Made by a program: the position numbers and the translations under genes
Assembly: GCA_964562375.1 (NCBI GenBank)
Contig: CAZLSW010000015.1
Span: forward strand, 1-53,315
Origin: JAJPXC01 sp964562375
GTDB taxonomy: Bacteria; Bacteroidota; Bacteroidia; Bacteroidales; Muribaculaceae
Length of the DNA stretch: 53,315 bases
Direction of reading: 5' to 3'
The notes under the pieces: generated by a model
Seen by the model: only the letters and a program-made list of their open reading frames with translations
Told to the model about the DNA's origin: nothing
The model's database searches: none
Shown: in pieces, positions 8,036 to 16,427 of the stretch
Numbering within the stretch: the stretch's first letter is position 1
Layout: every line of letters starts with the position of its first letter

Positions 8036-8051
8036 AAAAAACTTTATAATC

Positions 8052-8369
8052 ATGAGCCAGTTTACTGACATAATCAACAGCGAAAAGCCGACCTTGGTCG
8101 ACTTCTACGCCACATGGTGCGGCCCCTGCAAGATGCAGAGCCCCATCCTTGAGCAAGTGAAAGAGAAAATCGGCGACCACGGCACGATAGTGAAGATCGA
8201 CATCGACCGCAATCAGGAGCTGGCCGCCCAGTATCACGTCCAATCAGTGCCCACGCTGATCCTGTTCAAATGCGGCAAGCCCGTATGGCGCACCGTAGGC
8301 GTGCAACAAGCCGAGCTACTCGTAGCCAAGATTTACGAGCACGAGGGCACCAAGAGCGACGAGAAGTGA
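8052..8369 (+). CDS. trxA: Thioredoxin
   Basis: This is a 105-residue cytoplasmic thioredoxin with the redox motif WCGPCK (Cys23, Cys26) and the cis-proline loop SVPTLILF near residue 75. Its role is general disulfide reduction with thioredoxin reductase. The frame is open upstream through the inverted repeat, but the ATG at 8052 (MSQFTDIINSEKPTLVDFYA) gives the standard family length and lies after the hairpin. The C-terminus EHEGTKSDEK is charged and slightly extended. It stands alone, divergent from dapA. The hairpin just before the start codon could modulate translation, but that is inference. Confidence 0.93.
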   Translation: MSQFTDIINSEKPTLVDFYATWCGPCKMQSPILEQVKEKIGDHGTIVKIDIDRNQELAAQYHVQSVPTLILFKCGKPVWRTVGVQQAELLVAKIYEHEGTKSDEK

Positions 8370-8430
8370 CGAAAAAGCGACGAGAAGTAGAGACTCTCTC
8401 CCTTCCCGTCGCGCATTCAAGTAAGGTAGG

Positions 8431-8459
8431 CTATGCCTCGCCGTGTAGGCGGGGCATAG
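8431..8459. terminator. Hairpin downstream of thioredoxin
   Basis: CTATGCCTCGCC, loop GTGTA, GGCGGGGCATAG: a 12-bp stem with one wobble pair, about 60 nt after the trx stop. No U tract follows. The loop and the preceding AAGTAAGG resemble the dispersed palindromic element family of this window. Confidence 0.55.
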
Positions 8460-8476
8460 TGGTGTCTAATGGATGG

Positions 8477-8546
8477 AGTCAAGAGTCAAGAGTCAAAGGT
8501 CAAAAGTAGCTCGAGTGAACGAATACACGAGTGAACGAATACACGA
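8477..8546. repeat. Heptamer (GAGTCAA) plus 8-bp (CGAATACA) repeat tract
   Basis: GAGTCAA repeats at 8477-8505 run directly into CGAGTGAA/CGAATACA repeats at 8510-8546. The tract lies between the 3' ends of trx (+) and the AspT-like gene (-). Confidence 0.8.
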
Positions 8547-8561
8547 TGGGTCGACGAGGGA

Positions 8562-10226
8562 TTACATGAAACAGAGGATTAGACCCTGGGCGACGACCAC
8601 TCGCAAGAACATCGTCAACGGGTAAACCGTGGAGTAGGCAACGGCCGGCTGGTCGTTGTCGGTGGAGTTGTTGGCGTAAGCCAGGGCCGGGGGATCGGTG
8701 CAGCCGCCCGAGAAGAGACCCATAATCGTCAAGAAATTGATCTTATGCACGCCGCGGGCGATGACGCCCACGATAATCAGCGGCACGAGGGTGATGATGA
8801 ATCCCCAGATTACCCACCACATGCCGGTGGGGTTGAACACCGTTGCCGCGAAGCCCTTTCCGGCGGCTATACCCACCGAGGCGAGGAAGAGGCAGATTCC
8901 CAACTCTCGCATAAGCAGCGAGGCCGACGATGAGGTGTAGGTGACAAGCTTGAACTTATAGCCGAAACGGCTCAGCAAGATAGCCACAACCAAGGGGCCT
9001 CCAGCCAATCCGAGCTTCATGCCGAAGCCGATGTTGATTGAGCCGAGGATGATACCAAACATTATACCCACGAAGATGGTGATGATGTTAGGCTCGTTCA
9101 AGCGCTTCATCGAGTTGCCCATCTTGGAGGCCAGGCGGTCGATGTCCTGGAGGTCGCCCACGACGGTGATGCGGTCGCCCATCTGCAAGCGCAGGTCGGG
9201 GGAGGCGAGCAGGTCGACGCCGGCGCGGTTGACGCGCGTGGCGTTCAGGCGGTAACCGTTGTGGAGGCGAAGGGAGCCCAGGGGCGTACCGTTGAACTCG
9301 CTCTTTGTGATCAATATGCGGCGCGAAACCACGGGGGTCACTTTCTGGCCGTGCAGGTCGTCCCAGTTGAACTCCACCTCTTTGCCGATCAGGGCTTGGA
9401 AACGCTCCTCGTCGCTTTTCGACATCACGATGAAGAGTTTGTCGCCCACGTGAATCTGGGTGGAGGATTTGGGGATGATGATCTCGCCGTCGGTGGTCAT
9501 GAGGCGCGACACCACGAAGTTGCACTGTATCAGGTGATGTAGCTCGACGAGCGTGCGTCCGTCCACGAGCTTGTTGGTAACCTCGAATGTTACCAGATAG
9601 GGCTTTAGGGCTGAATCCTCGCGCTCCTTCTCCAATTGCTTGATTTCGTCGTCGACGCGTATACGGAAAATCCACTTGATGATAAACATTGCCAGGATAA
9701 TACCCACAACGCCAAGAGGATAGGCTGCGGCGTAGCCCATCGCCATGGTGTTGGCGGCTTCGGCGGTCTCCACCGTCTGCTGCGCGGCGGCAAGACCGGG
9801 GGTGTTGGTTACGGCACCCGACATCACTCCCACCAGGGCGGCTATCGACGTACGTCCGCCCTCAATGAAGTAGATCGACAACACAATAGCGACGTTGAGG
9901 GCGATGACCAGCAGCGCCAATGCGTTGAGCCTCACTCCTCCCTTTTTAAAGGAAGAGAAGAAGCCGGGGCCCACCTGTATACCGATTGAGAAGATGAAGA
10001 GGATAAGGCCAAACTCGCGGATGAACTTCAACACCATCTCGTCGACGATGTAGCCCAGGTGTCCCATAAGGATGCCCACGAAAAGCACAAAGGTGACGCC
10101 AAGCGACACGCCACCGATTTTCATCTTGCCAAGGAAAACGCCCAGGGCGATCACAAAGGAGTACAGGACAATGGTACTCGCCAAGTTGTCGTTGCCTGGA
10201 GCCAGCAATGTTTGAATCAATTCCAT
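8562..10226 (-). CDS. AspT/YidE-family transporter with two TrkA-C domains
   Basis: This is an inner-membrane protein of the aspartate:alanine exchanger (AspT/YidE/YbjL) family, 554 residues. It has five to six N-terminal helices, two cytoplasmic TrkA-C (RCK-C) domains at about 205-290 and 295-375, and a second hydrophobic block. The two membrane halves carry the paired motifs GVMSGAVTNTPGLAAA (near 133) and GLFSGGCTDPPALAYAN (near 505), diagnostic of this duplicated family. The substrate is probably a carboxylate or amino acid, but it cannot be told from sequence. A TTTG-N19-TAACTTCG promoter precedes it, and the gene appears monocistronic. Confidence 0.92.
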   Translation of the reverse strand: MELIQTLLAPGNDNLASTIVLYSFVIALGVFLGKMKIGGVSLGVTFVLFVGILMGHLGYIVDEMVLKFIREFGLILFIFSIGIQVGPGFFSSFKKGGVRLNALALLVIALNVAIVLSIYFIEGGRTSIAALVGVMSGAVTNTPGLAAAQQTVETAEAANTMAMGYAAAYPLGVVGIILAMFIIKWIFRIRVDDEIKQLEKEREDSALKPYLVTFEVTNKLVDGRTLVELHHLIQCNFVVSRLMTTDGEIIIPKSSTQIHVGDKLFIVMSKSDEERFQALIGKEVEFNWDDLHGQKVTPVVSRRILITKSEFNGTPLGSLRLHNGYRLNATRVNRAGVDLLASPDLRLQMGDRITVVGDLQDIDRLASKMGNSMKRLNEPNIITIFVGIMFGIILGSINIGFGMKLGLAGGPLVVAILLSRFGYKFKLVTYTSSSASLLMRELGICLFLASVGIAAGKGFAATVFNPTGMWWVIWGFIITLVPLIIVGVIARGVHKINFLTIMGLFSGGCTDPPALAYANNSTDNDQPAVAYSTVYPLTMFLRVVVAQGLILCFM

Positions 10227-10290
10227 AGAAATGTACGCAGAAACAAGCCTTGAATTGGGCCCAAAATCGGGTCGCTCGGCTTTTCGCCCG

Positions 10291-10321
10291 CGAAGTTACA
10301 CATTTTTCTTCAAGCGACAAA
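10291..10321 (-). promoter_or_regulatory. Promoter of the AspT-like gene
   Basis: The minus strand shows TTTG (10321-10318), 19 nt, then TAACTTCG (10298-10291), about 65 nt before the ATG at 10226. Confidence 0.7.
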
Positions 10322-10427
10322 AGATAAAGGATAAAGGCGGAAGAAATAAGGGAGGAAAGGAAAAAAGGAGGAAAGAAAGGCCCCCGCGGTAACCCGCCGG
10401 GCACGCGACCGCTACGGCGAGCCCGAT

Positions 10428-10462
10428 AAAAAGCCTCGCCAAGCTTTGCGCCAGGCGAGGCT
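10428..10462 (-). terminator. Intrinsic terminator of the GHL10 gene
   Basis: AGCCTCGCC (10432-10440) pairs with GGCGAGGCT (10454-10462). On the minus strand five T residues follow the stem. It lies about 110 nt past the stop codon at 10571. Confidence 0.75.
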
Positions 10463-10553
10463 ATTTTCACTTTATCCTTTATCCTTAATCCTTTATCCTT
10501 GCGGCCTCAGCCGCATTATCCTTTATCCTTGCGGCCTTAGCCGCTTTATCCTT
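10463..10553. repeat. Heptamer (TTTATCC) repeats with GCGGC hairpins
   Basis: Repeated TTTATCC/TTATCC units are interleaved with GCGGCCTCAGCCGC and GCGGCCTTAGCCGC, two small GCGGC/GCCGC hairpins. The tract follows the stop of the GHL10 gene. The complementary heptamer GGATAAA recurs downstream of the OmpA gene (40468-40516). Confidence 0.8.
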
Positions 10554-10592
10554 AGTATCAAAAATCAAGCTTAGAGCTTGATTTTTGATACT
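10554..10592. repeat. 18-bp perfect inverted repeat spanning the stop codon
   Basis: The arms AGTATCAAAAATCAAGCT (10554-10571) and its complement (10575-10592) surround a 3-nt loop. The second arm is the coding end of the GHL10 gene (codons for VSKIKL), and the stop codon lies at the hairpin tip. The gene's own 3' end is thus mirrored just beyond its stop. Confidence 0.85.
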
Positions 10593-13500
10593 TGGGTTCC
10601 TTGGCGGCGGATGTAGATGTTGCCGGGCGTGGGCTGGGCCACGCGGATGCCTTGCAGATTGTAGTACTCAACCGGGGCGGTGGAGTCGACAATTCCCTGG
10701 ATGGTGTTGACGGCTGAGGTGGCTGTGGAAACGGTGTAGGCCGAGAAACCGTTGCCTGGGGCGTACACGTAGACACCGGCCGAGGTGCCATCGGCGTTAA
10801 CCACATAGTCGGTTTGGGCGATGGCGGTGGTGGAGTTGACGGTGCCGAGGCCGCAGCCGGGGATCTTCACGGGGTTGGCCATCGACGCGAACGAGTAGTC
10901 GCTGTCGGTGGTAACCAGGGTGAAGTGGTGACCATCAGCGGCTGCGTCGGCCGGGTAAACCATAAAGTATTGCTCACCGACGTTGAAGAATGAGCCTCCG
11001 TTGGGGGTGGAGGATGAGGGCTTCACCGATGAGTCGGTGTCGTTGAAGCTGCCCACGATGTTACCGTTGGACACCTTGTAGCGGGTCAGAGCGATGTTTT
11101 GGCCGTTGATGAACACCTGGGAGGCGCTCACGGGGATCACCAGTGGGGCTATACCCACGTTGGCGGCGCCGTTGTAGGGTGTAGCCATAGTGTAGGCGTT
11201 ACCCGAGTTGGCGGTGCCGTTGGATACCTTCCAGCGCAGCAGGGTGTTGGATGATGCCACCATTGCGAAGATGTAATAGGTCGACGAGGAGATGTCGCCA
11301 TAGACGGCGGCGTGGTCGACGCGTCCGCCCTCCGAGTAGGTGAGGGAAGCCAGGGTGGTCAGCTCGCCGGTCTCAAGGTCGACGGCTTGGATCACGAGGG
11401 GCGTGGAGGAGATGTTGAGGGTGAGGTTGGCGATCATCACGTGGCCGGCATTGTCGCGCAGGACGGTGTTGCAGGGATAGTATCCCATGGAGGCTTGCGA
11501 GCCGAGGATGATGTCGGAGATGTGCTCACCGGTGTAGCGGTCATACTTGCCGAGGTAGCAGGTGGCAGAAGAGGAGTTCTCGGTGCGGCCCGAGAGGTAG
11601 AGGTAGTCGCCCACGGCCACGAAAGTGCGGTTGAGCACGCCGTCGCTCTCGGTGGCGAAATTGCCGAACGATGATGCGGTGGAGCGGATCCAGTCGTTTT
11701 TCACTGAGAACGCCGAAGAGTAGGAGTAGTCGCAGCCGTCGGTGATAATCGAGTATCCGGGCTCATAGCTGCCCACGGAGATAGAGGTGAGTGTAAACTT
11801 GCGCGAGGAGCTTGTGGCGCTCTTGTAGCCGCTCTTGTTGGCTACTACTCGCCAGTACCATGTGCCCACGCCGAGGTGGCCGCCACCCACGAGTGCCGTG
11901 GTGGTGGAGGTGTTGAGCGAGTATTTTATGGTGGAAAAGTCGCTGGAGGCCGAGATTTGCAGGTCGTAGGTGTCGGCTCCGGCGTTGCTCCATGTGAAAG
12001 CTACCTCGTCGGTGAGGCTCTCGCCGTTGGACGGGGAGATGAGCGTAGGCGCGGTGGTTTCGCTGTAGGAGGGGTAATCGATGAGCAAGGGCTCAAACTC
12101 GTTGCCGTAGCCGTCGAGGACGCACACGGCGTACCAGTAGCCGCTTTTCTTGGAGGAGTCGAGCGTGTAGGAGGTGGCGTAACTTACGCCCAGGAGGTAT
12201 TCCACTGAGATGCCGTCGCCGTCGGCGCCCTTGGCGTTGTCAAGATCGATAGTGGTGGGGACGGCATACACCGAGTAGCGGATGATGGCGTCGGGGCGCG
12301 AGGAGTTGGTGACGGCGCTCCACGTCAATGTGGTGCCCGAGTGGGAGCCAGAGGCCGGTGCCGAATAGTTGTCGGCTGTTTTCCAAGTTATCACGGGTGT
12401 AAGCGCGGGCTTGGAGAAATAGTCGGCAAGCAGGGCGGAGCGCATCGACGAGTTGAAATTCTTCTGGGAGTAGAAGATCGAGCCGGGGGCGTTGTTGGGG
12501 GTGTATTGACGGTTGTAACCCACTTGCTGCACGCGGTCGGCGATGACGGTGGCGGGAGAGGACGACGACGCAATCTCGCTCAACGAGTGGGACGCGTAGA
12601 AGTGGCGATTGAACAGCTGGGCGGCTTGGCTCCACCATGAGCACATGGGGCCGAAGGGGTTGGTGGAGTGGTCGCAAGCCCAATAGAGCTGAGGGGAGAT
12701 GAAGTCGACGGTGCCGGCGTTCATCCAGGCCAGGGGCGCTGAATAGATTCCCGAGTACTGCCAGTCGCTCCAAGAGCCGGGCTTGGGCATGCCGGGATAG
12801 GAGGCGTAGTCGGCGCCGGCGCCACCTGCGGGGGCGATACCGAAGCGCACGTCGGGACGGTTGTCTTGGATCATGTCATATACGTCCTTCACCATCTGGT
12901 TGACGTTGGCGCGGCGCCAGTTGCCGAAGGAGAGCGAGGTGCCTGAGTTTTTCCACAGGTTGTAGTCCTCGGCCGATGACGACTCGGGGATACCGTTGGG
13001 GTAGAAATAGTCGTCGAAGAGGATGCCGTCGACGGCATAGTTGGTGATAATCTCCTTGCACACGTTCACGATGCGCTGGCGGCAGTACTCAAGGCCCGGG
13101 TTTAGGATCTTGGTGGTGCCGTAGGTGAGGATATAGCCGCCGTTTTCGAGGGCTTTATCCTGCGTGGTTGTCCAGGTGGAGCCGGTGGAGTAGCGGTAGG
13201 GGTTGACCCACGCGTAGCACTCGATTCCGCGCTTGTGGCACTCGTCGACGCAGTACTCCAGAGGATCCCAACCGGGATTAGTGCCGCGTGAGCCGGTGAG
13301 GTAGGAGCTCCAGGGCTCGTAGGACGAGTTGTACATGGCGTCGCACATCGAGCGCACCTGGAAGCAGATGGATGTCATGTGGGTTTCAACCATCTGGTCG
13401 AGGTAATCGGTAAGCTCTTTTTTCTGTTTGGTGATAACGCTGGAGGATGTACCGGTGGAAGATGGCCAGTCGATGGCCCAGACGGTAGCGAGCCACGTGG

Positions 13501-13597
13501 AGCGCATCTCGCGCTTGGTATCGGCCGAGGCAAGCGTGGGCAACGACAGCAGCGCGGCCAAAGCCAAGGCTGCTAATGCGCGTAACGATTTCTTCAT
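10571..13597 (-). CDS. Secreted GHL10-family glycosidase-like protein with YYNLQG tail
   Basis: The 1008-residue exported protein has a signal peptide (to about residue 25) followed by a GHL10 domain (glycosyl-hydrolase-10-like, formerly DUF187) at about 30-370. Diagnostic strings are EMRSTWLATVWAIDWPS, YCVDECHKRGIECYAWVNPY and VDGILFDDYFYP. Members are predicted glycosidases acting on glycans or peptidoglycan; the substrate here is unknown. An Fn3-like segment follows (about 510-610), then a propeller-like region (about 625-960) and the 33-residue tail VEYYNLQGIRV ... VSKIKL shared with the 906-residue protein. The gene is monocistronic, with a promoter inside an inverted repeat, a palindrome at the stop codon and a downstream terminator. 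Confidence 0.9.
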   Translation of the reverse strand: MKKSLRALAALALAALLSLPTLASADTKREMRSTWLATVWAIDWPSSTGTSSSVITKQKKELTDYLDQMVETHMTSICFQVRSMCDAMYNSSYEPWSSYLTGSRGTNPGWDPLEYCVDECHKRGIECYAWVNPYRYSTGSTWTTTQDKALENGGYILTYGTTKILNPGLEYCRQRIVNVCKEIITNYAVDGILFDDYFYPNGIPESSSAEDYNLWKNSGTSLSFGNWRRANVNQMVKDVYDMIQDNRPDVRFGIAPAGGAGADYASYPGMPKPGSWSDWQYSGIYSAPLAWMNAGTVDFISPQLYWACDHSTNPFGPMCSWWSQAAQLFNRHFYASHSLSEIASSSSPATVIADRVQQVGYNRQYTPNNAPGSIFYSQKNFNSSMRSALLADYFSKPALTPVITWKTADNYSAPASGSHSGTTLTWSAVTNSSRPDAIIRYSVYAVPTTIDLDNAKGADGDGISVEYLLGVSYATSYTLDSSKKSGYWYAVCVLDGYGNEFEPLLIDYPSYSETTAPTLISPSNGESLTDEVAFTWSNAGADTYDLQISASSDFSTIKYSLNTSTTTALVGGGHLGVGTWYWRVVANKSGYKSATSSSRKFTLTSISVGSYEPGYSIITDGCDYSYSSAFSVKNDWIRSTASSFGNFATESDGVLNRTFVAVGDYLYLSGRTENSSSATCYLGKYDRYTGEHISDIILGSQASMGYYPCNTVLRDNAGHVMIANLTLNISSTPLVIQAVDLETGELTTLASLTYSEGGRVDHAAVYGDISSSTYYIFAMVASSNTLLRWKVSNGTANSGNAYTMATPYNGAANVGIAPLVIPVSASQVFINGQNIALTRYKVSNGNIVGSFNDTDSSVKPSSSTPNGGSFFNVGEQYFMVYPADAAADGHHFTLVTTDSDYSFASMANPVKIPGCGLGTVNSTTAIAQTDYVVNADGTSAGVYVYAPGNGFSAYTVSTATSAVNTIQGIVDSTAPVEYYNLQGIRVAQPTPGNIYIRRQGTQVSKIKL

Positions 13598-13639
13598 ATG
13601 TCCTGTAAAGTGTTGTTTATGTTTAGGTTGCTGTATTTT

Positions 13640-13697
13640 AGATGGTATCGTGGGCTTAGGGTAGATTATCCCATATACGGGGGCAAAGATACCATCT
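13640..13697 (-). promoter_or_regulatory. Promoter box inside an inverted repeat, upstream of the GHL10 gene
   Basis: The perfect 10-bp arms AGATGGTATC (13640-13649) and GATACCATCT (13688-13697) are 38 nt apart. The distal arm overlaps a minus-strand TATCTTTG -7 box (13691-13684) about 90 nt before the ATG. The layout suits an operator or a leader hairpin that includes the transcription start region. Confidence 0.5.
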
Positions 13698-13769
13698 ATT
13701 TTATAATCTTACAACAATTTTCAGGTAATTTAACAAAGGGTAACAAGATTAAAGGAGCAGAGCTCCAAG

Positions 13770-13879
13770 GCAAAAGGCAAGAGGCAAAAGGCAAGAGGCA
13801 AGAGGCAAGAGTCAAGAGTCAAGAGTCAAGAGTCAAGAGGCAAGATCAAGAGGCAAGAGTCAAGAGTCAAGAGTCAAGA
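13770..13879. repeat. Heptamer tract (AGGCAAG and GAGTCAA units)
   Basis: About 110 bp of tandem 7-bp units changes from AGGCAAA/AGGCAAG to GAGTCAA and back. GAGTCAA also occurs at 8477-8505. No open frame of interest overlaps it. Confidence 0.9.
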
Positions 13880-13906
13880 TGGTGAAGGGGCGCGGTTAAG
13901 TAGGAT

Positions 13907-14018
13907 GTCGGGCCGTGCCGGCCCGACAGAGGGAAATCTGGCTGTGGGGGGAGTTAAGTAGGATGTCGGGCCGTGCCGGCCCGACAGAGGGACATCTGTC
14001 CAGCCGGCACGGCTGGAC
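13907..14018. repeat. Three palindromic elements with conserved flank and variable stem
   Basis: The hairpins lie at 13907-13927 and 13965-13985 (GTCGGGCC, loop GTGCC, GGCCCGAC) and 13998-14018 (GTCCAGCC, loop GGCAC, GGCTGGAC). All share TTAAGTAGGAWGT on one side. The third is inverted relative to the others and has a different but fully complementary stem. Confidence 0.9.
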
Positions 14019-14234
14019 TTCCTACTTAAATAGCGATTTTATGTTAAAATTGGGCTTGCGTAAACACTATTTAAACACTTTTAGGGCAAATCGGCCTATC
14101 TATCGGGCTTTTGGGTTGTTATAAGTTTAAATCAAGGATAGAAACAAGCTTTATTAATTACATCCCTCGTCCTTTATATCAGGTAGTGATACTAGATATT
14201 GAGGCTCTCATAAATAAATAGTTGAAACGCGAAG
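14019..14234. other. AT-rich intergenic sequence, no gene seen
   Basis: About 215 bp of AT-rich sequence without a convincing open frame, RNA or repeat. It separates the palindromic elements from a strong hairpin downstream of the kinase gene. Confidence 0.4.
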
Positions 14235-14268
14235 CGAGCGGCGCGTCCCGAAAGGGGCGAGCCGCTCG
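14235..14268 (-). terminator. Very stable GAAA-loop hairpin downstream of the histidine kinase
   Basis: CGAGCGGC pairs with GCCGCTCG, with an inner CGTCCC/GGGGCG stem and a GAAA tetraloop. It lies about 50 nt beyond the kinase stop (14319). No U tract follows on the minus strand. Confidence 0.5.
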
Positions 14269-14285
14269 TGGATTATGGGGTGACT

Positions 14286-14306
14286 GTCCCGCCGACACGG
14301 CGGGAC
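14286..14306. repeat. Palindromic element (GTCCCGCC stem)
   Basis: GTCCCGCC, loop GACAC, GGCGGGAC, with AGGAAGT on the flank when read on the minus strand. This is identical to the second hairpin of the 75-bp array at 23221-23626. Confidence 0.85.
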
Positions 14307-14318
14307 TTCCTGCCTAGC

Positions 14319-15539
14319 TTAGTGAACGTGGGTGGAGGGGAGGTCGATGCGGAAGGTGGTGCCGCGGCCCGGCTCGGAGGAGGCCACGTAGATGCGGCCG
14401 CGATGGTACTGCTCGATGATGCGCTTGGCAAGGGTAAGGCCCAGGCCCCAGCCGCGTTTCTTGGTGGTGTAGCCGGGGTTGAAGATGGTCTTTTGCTTTT
14501 TGCGGGGGATGCCGCGGCCCGTGTCGGCTACCTCCACGTAGGGCTTGCCTGATGGGTCGACGGATGTTGTGACAGTGATGGAGCCGGAGCCTTCCATGGC
14601 GTCGACGGCGTTCTTGATGAGGTTTTCCATCACCCACTCAAACAGCGGTGCCGACACCCTCACAGGCAGCGGCTCGGGGTAAAGGTTGATGGTGAGGTTG
14701 ATGCGCGAGGAGATGCGCGTGCGCATATACGAGGCGGCTCGCTCCACCACCTCGTTGAGGTCGGAGGCCTCCATCTGGGGTTGCGAGCCGATCTTGCTGA
14801 AGCGAGAGGCGATGGTGTTGAGGCGGTTGACGTCCTTGGAAATCTCGGTGACGGTTTCTTGGTCTACCCCGAGGCTCTCCAAAAGCTCTACCCAGGCCAT
14901 AAGCGATGAGATAGGGGTGCCGAGCTGGTGCGCGGTCTCTTTTGAGAGGCCAACCCACACTTTGTTCTGCTCGGCAGTCTTGGTGGAGGTCACGGCGAAG
15001 TATACAACGGCGATAAACGCGAGCATCACCAGTAGCTGGATGTAGGGATATAGGCTCAGGCGTTTGAGCAGGGTTGAGTCCTCGTAGTAGAGCCGCTGCA
15101 GGTTGTCGGGGCCGATGTTGATCTCTATGACGTTGTTGGAGCCCTTGAGGTCTTCGAGTTTCTTCTCAAGGAATGCCTCATTGGCCGGGGAGGTGTAGTA
15201 GGGGGCCATGGAATCCTGGGGCTCGGGCAGGTCGAAGTTGCGGTGCAGCAGGATTGTGCCGTCGTCGTCGGTGAGGAGGACGGGGATTGTGTGGTTGCGC
15301 TCGATGATCGACAGTAGAAACTCGACGTTGCCGCCTCCGAAGGCGTCGTCCGATTCGATCGACGAGGCGTTGACGATCTCCTTTGTAGCGTCGGCCCATA
15401 TTTGCATTCGCTCGCGCTCTTGGGCTGCCAGATCGTCGACGAGGTTATTGCCGTAGTAGAGGAACACGCCCACCACCAAGGCTGAGAGCACCAAGAAACC
15501 GAGCTTCCCGTAGCGTCGTATGGCGTAAATGTCTCTCAT
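14319..15539 (-). CDS. Membrane sensor histidine kinase
   Basis: This inner-membrane sensor kinase of a two-component system has 406 residues. TM1 is at about 13-29, an extracytoplasmic sensor region at 31-160 and TM2 at about 164-184. The dimerisation domain has the phospho-acceptor His204 in ETAHQLGTPIS, and the HATPase domain has the N-box Asn310 (ENLIKNAVDAM), G1 DTGRGI (339-344) and G2 GWGLGL (363-368). All catalytic residues are present. No response regulator lies beside it, so its partner must be encoded elsewhere. Its ATG follows the HAD-phosphatase stop codon with no gap, indicating one transcript and coupled translation. The signal it senses is unknown. Confidence 0.94.
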   Translation of the reverse strand: MRDIYAIRRYGKLGFLVLSALVVGVFLYYGNNLVDDLAAQERERMQIWADATKEIVNASSIESDDAFGGGNVEFLLSIIERNHTIPVLLTDDDGTILLHRNFDLPEPQDSMAPYYTSPANEAFLEKKLEDLKGSNNVIEINIGPDNLQRLYYEDSTLLKRLSLYPYIQLLVMLAFIAVVYFAVTSTKTAEQNKVWVGLSKETAHQLGTPISSLMAWVELLESLGVDQETVTEISKDVNRLNTIASRFSKIGSQPQMEASDLNEVVERAASYMRTRISSRINLTINLYPEPLPVRVSAPLFEWVMENLIKNAVDAMEGSGSITVTTSVDPSGKPYVEVADTGRGIPRKKQKTIFNPGYTTKKRGWGLGLTLAKRIIEQYHRGRIYVASSEPGRGTTFRIDLPSTHVH

Positions 15540-16394
15540 TTAATCGATATCCGATGAATAGTAGTCGTGGAGGATAAATTCGGCCACCGAGTCGTGGTCG
15601 TTGCCCGGGATAATTACGTGGGCGGCGCGCTTGGCGTCAAGAATGGCGTTCTCGGGGGCTACTGCTACATCGGCGATGTCCATCATTGGCACGTCGTTGG
15701 AGGAGTCACCAAAGACGACGATGCGTTTCAGGCCTTCTCGGCGGGCGAGTTTTTTCACGGCGTTGGCCTTGGATACCTGGGCGGCGAACACCTCGATGAT
15801 GGCAACGTCGGGGTGGAAGATGTCGAGGTAGGAATAGACCGAGCAGTCGACACGCTGGCGAATGGCGTCGGCCAACGGATATACTTTGTCGGCCTTGCCC
15901 ATGGCGAAGTAGAGCACGGTGGAGGGGATGAAACGGGCCGTATCCATCTCGGGCAGGTCGAGGTGGAATTTCTTGAGGGGGAGGTTGAGACGCTCGTTCA
16001 TGAACTCACGGGATACGTCGTTCATCTCGCCGTTGTGGTAGACGTGGAGCACGCCATCGTCGCGCAATGTGTAAACGAAGGGAGCGACATTGGCTCGGCG
16101 GAACTCGTCGAGGACGGCCTCGGCCAAGTCGTTGTCGATAAAGTGGGGATACAGGTATCGGCGCCGCTCGCGGTCCCACATCGCGGCACCGGTGAGCACA
16201 ATCACCGGCAGGCGGGTATAGGTGCCCTCGAGGAGGGTTTCCACGGTTGCCGGGGTGCGAGCGGTGGCGACGGTGATGTTGGCGCCTTCCTCCACCAATC
16301 GGCTGATCAATTCGGCCGAACGGGGGCTGATAAGGCTGTCGGGGCCGAGCAGCGTGCCGTCCAAATCGGTCACATATAGCGTATCTATCTGCAT
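15540..16394 (-). CDS. Cof-type HAD-superfamily phosphatase
   Basis: This is a cytoplasmic haloacid-dehalogenase hydrolase of the Cof/class IIB type, 284 residues. Motif I is DLDGTLL with nucleophile Asp10 and acid/base Asp12; a cap domain occupies about 85-190; motif IV is FGDSSNDVPMM near residue 220. Members dephosphorylate sugar phosphates or flavin-related phosphates; the substrate here is undetermined. I choose the ATG at 16394. The upstream GTG at 16403 is unlikely because it overlaps a TATCTTTG promoter box. The stop codon abuts the histidine-kinase start, an unusual pairing for a Cof-type enzyme. Confidence 0.92.
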   Translation of the reverse strand: MQIDTLYVTDLDGTLLGPDSLISPRSAELISRLVEEGANITVATARTPATVETLLEGTYTRLPVIVLTGAAMWDRERRRYLYPHFIDNDLAEAVLDEFRRANVAPFVYTLRDDGVLHVYHNGEMNDVSREFMNERLNLPLKKFHLDLPEMDTARFIPSTVLYFAMGKADKVYPLADAIRQRVDCSVYSYLDIFHPDVAIIEVFAAQVSKANAVKKLARREGLKRIVVFGDSSNDVPMMDIADVAVAPENAILDAKRAAHVIIPGNDHDSVAEFILHDYYSSDID

Positions 16395-16402
16395 TGCGGC
16401 CA

Positions 16403-16410
16403 CAAAGATA
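16403..16410 (-). promoter_or_regulatory. Putative -7 box of the HAD-kinase operon
   Basis: The minus strand reads TATCTTTG and ends 8 nt before the ATG at 16394, so the transcript would have almost no leader. No -33 TTTG was found at the usual spacing. Confidence 0.45.
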
Positions 16411-16427
16411 AGAAAAATTTAGGGAAA

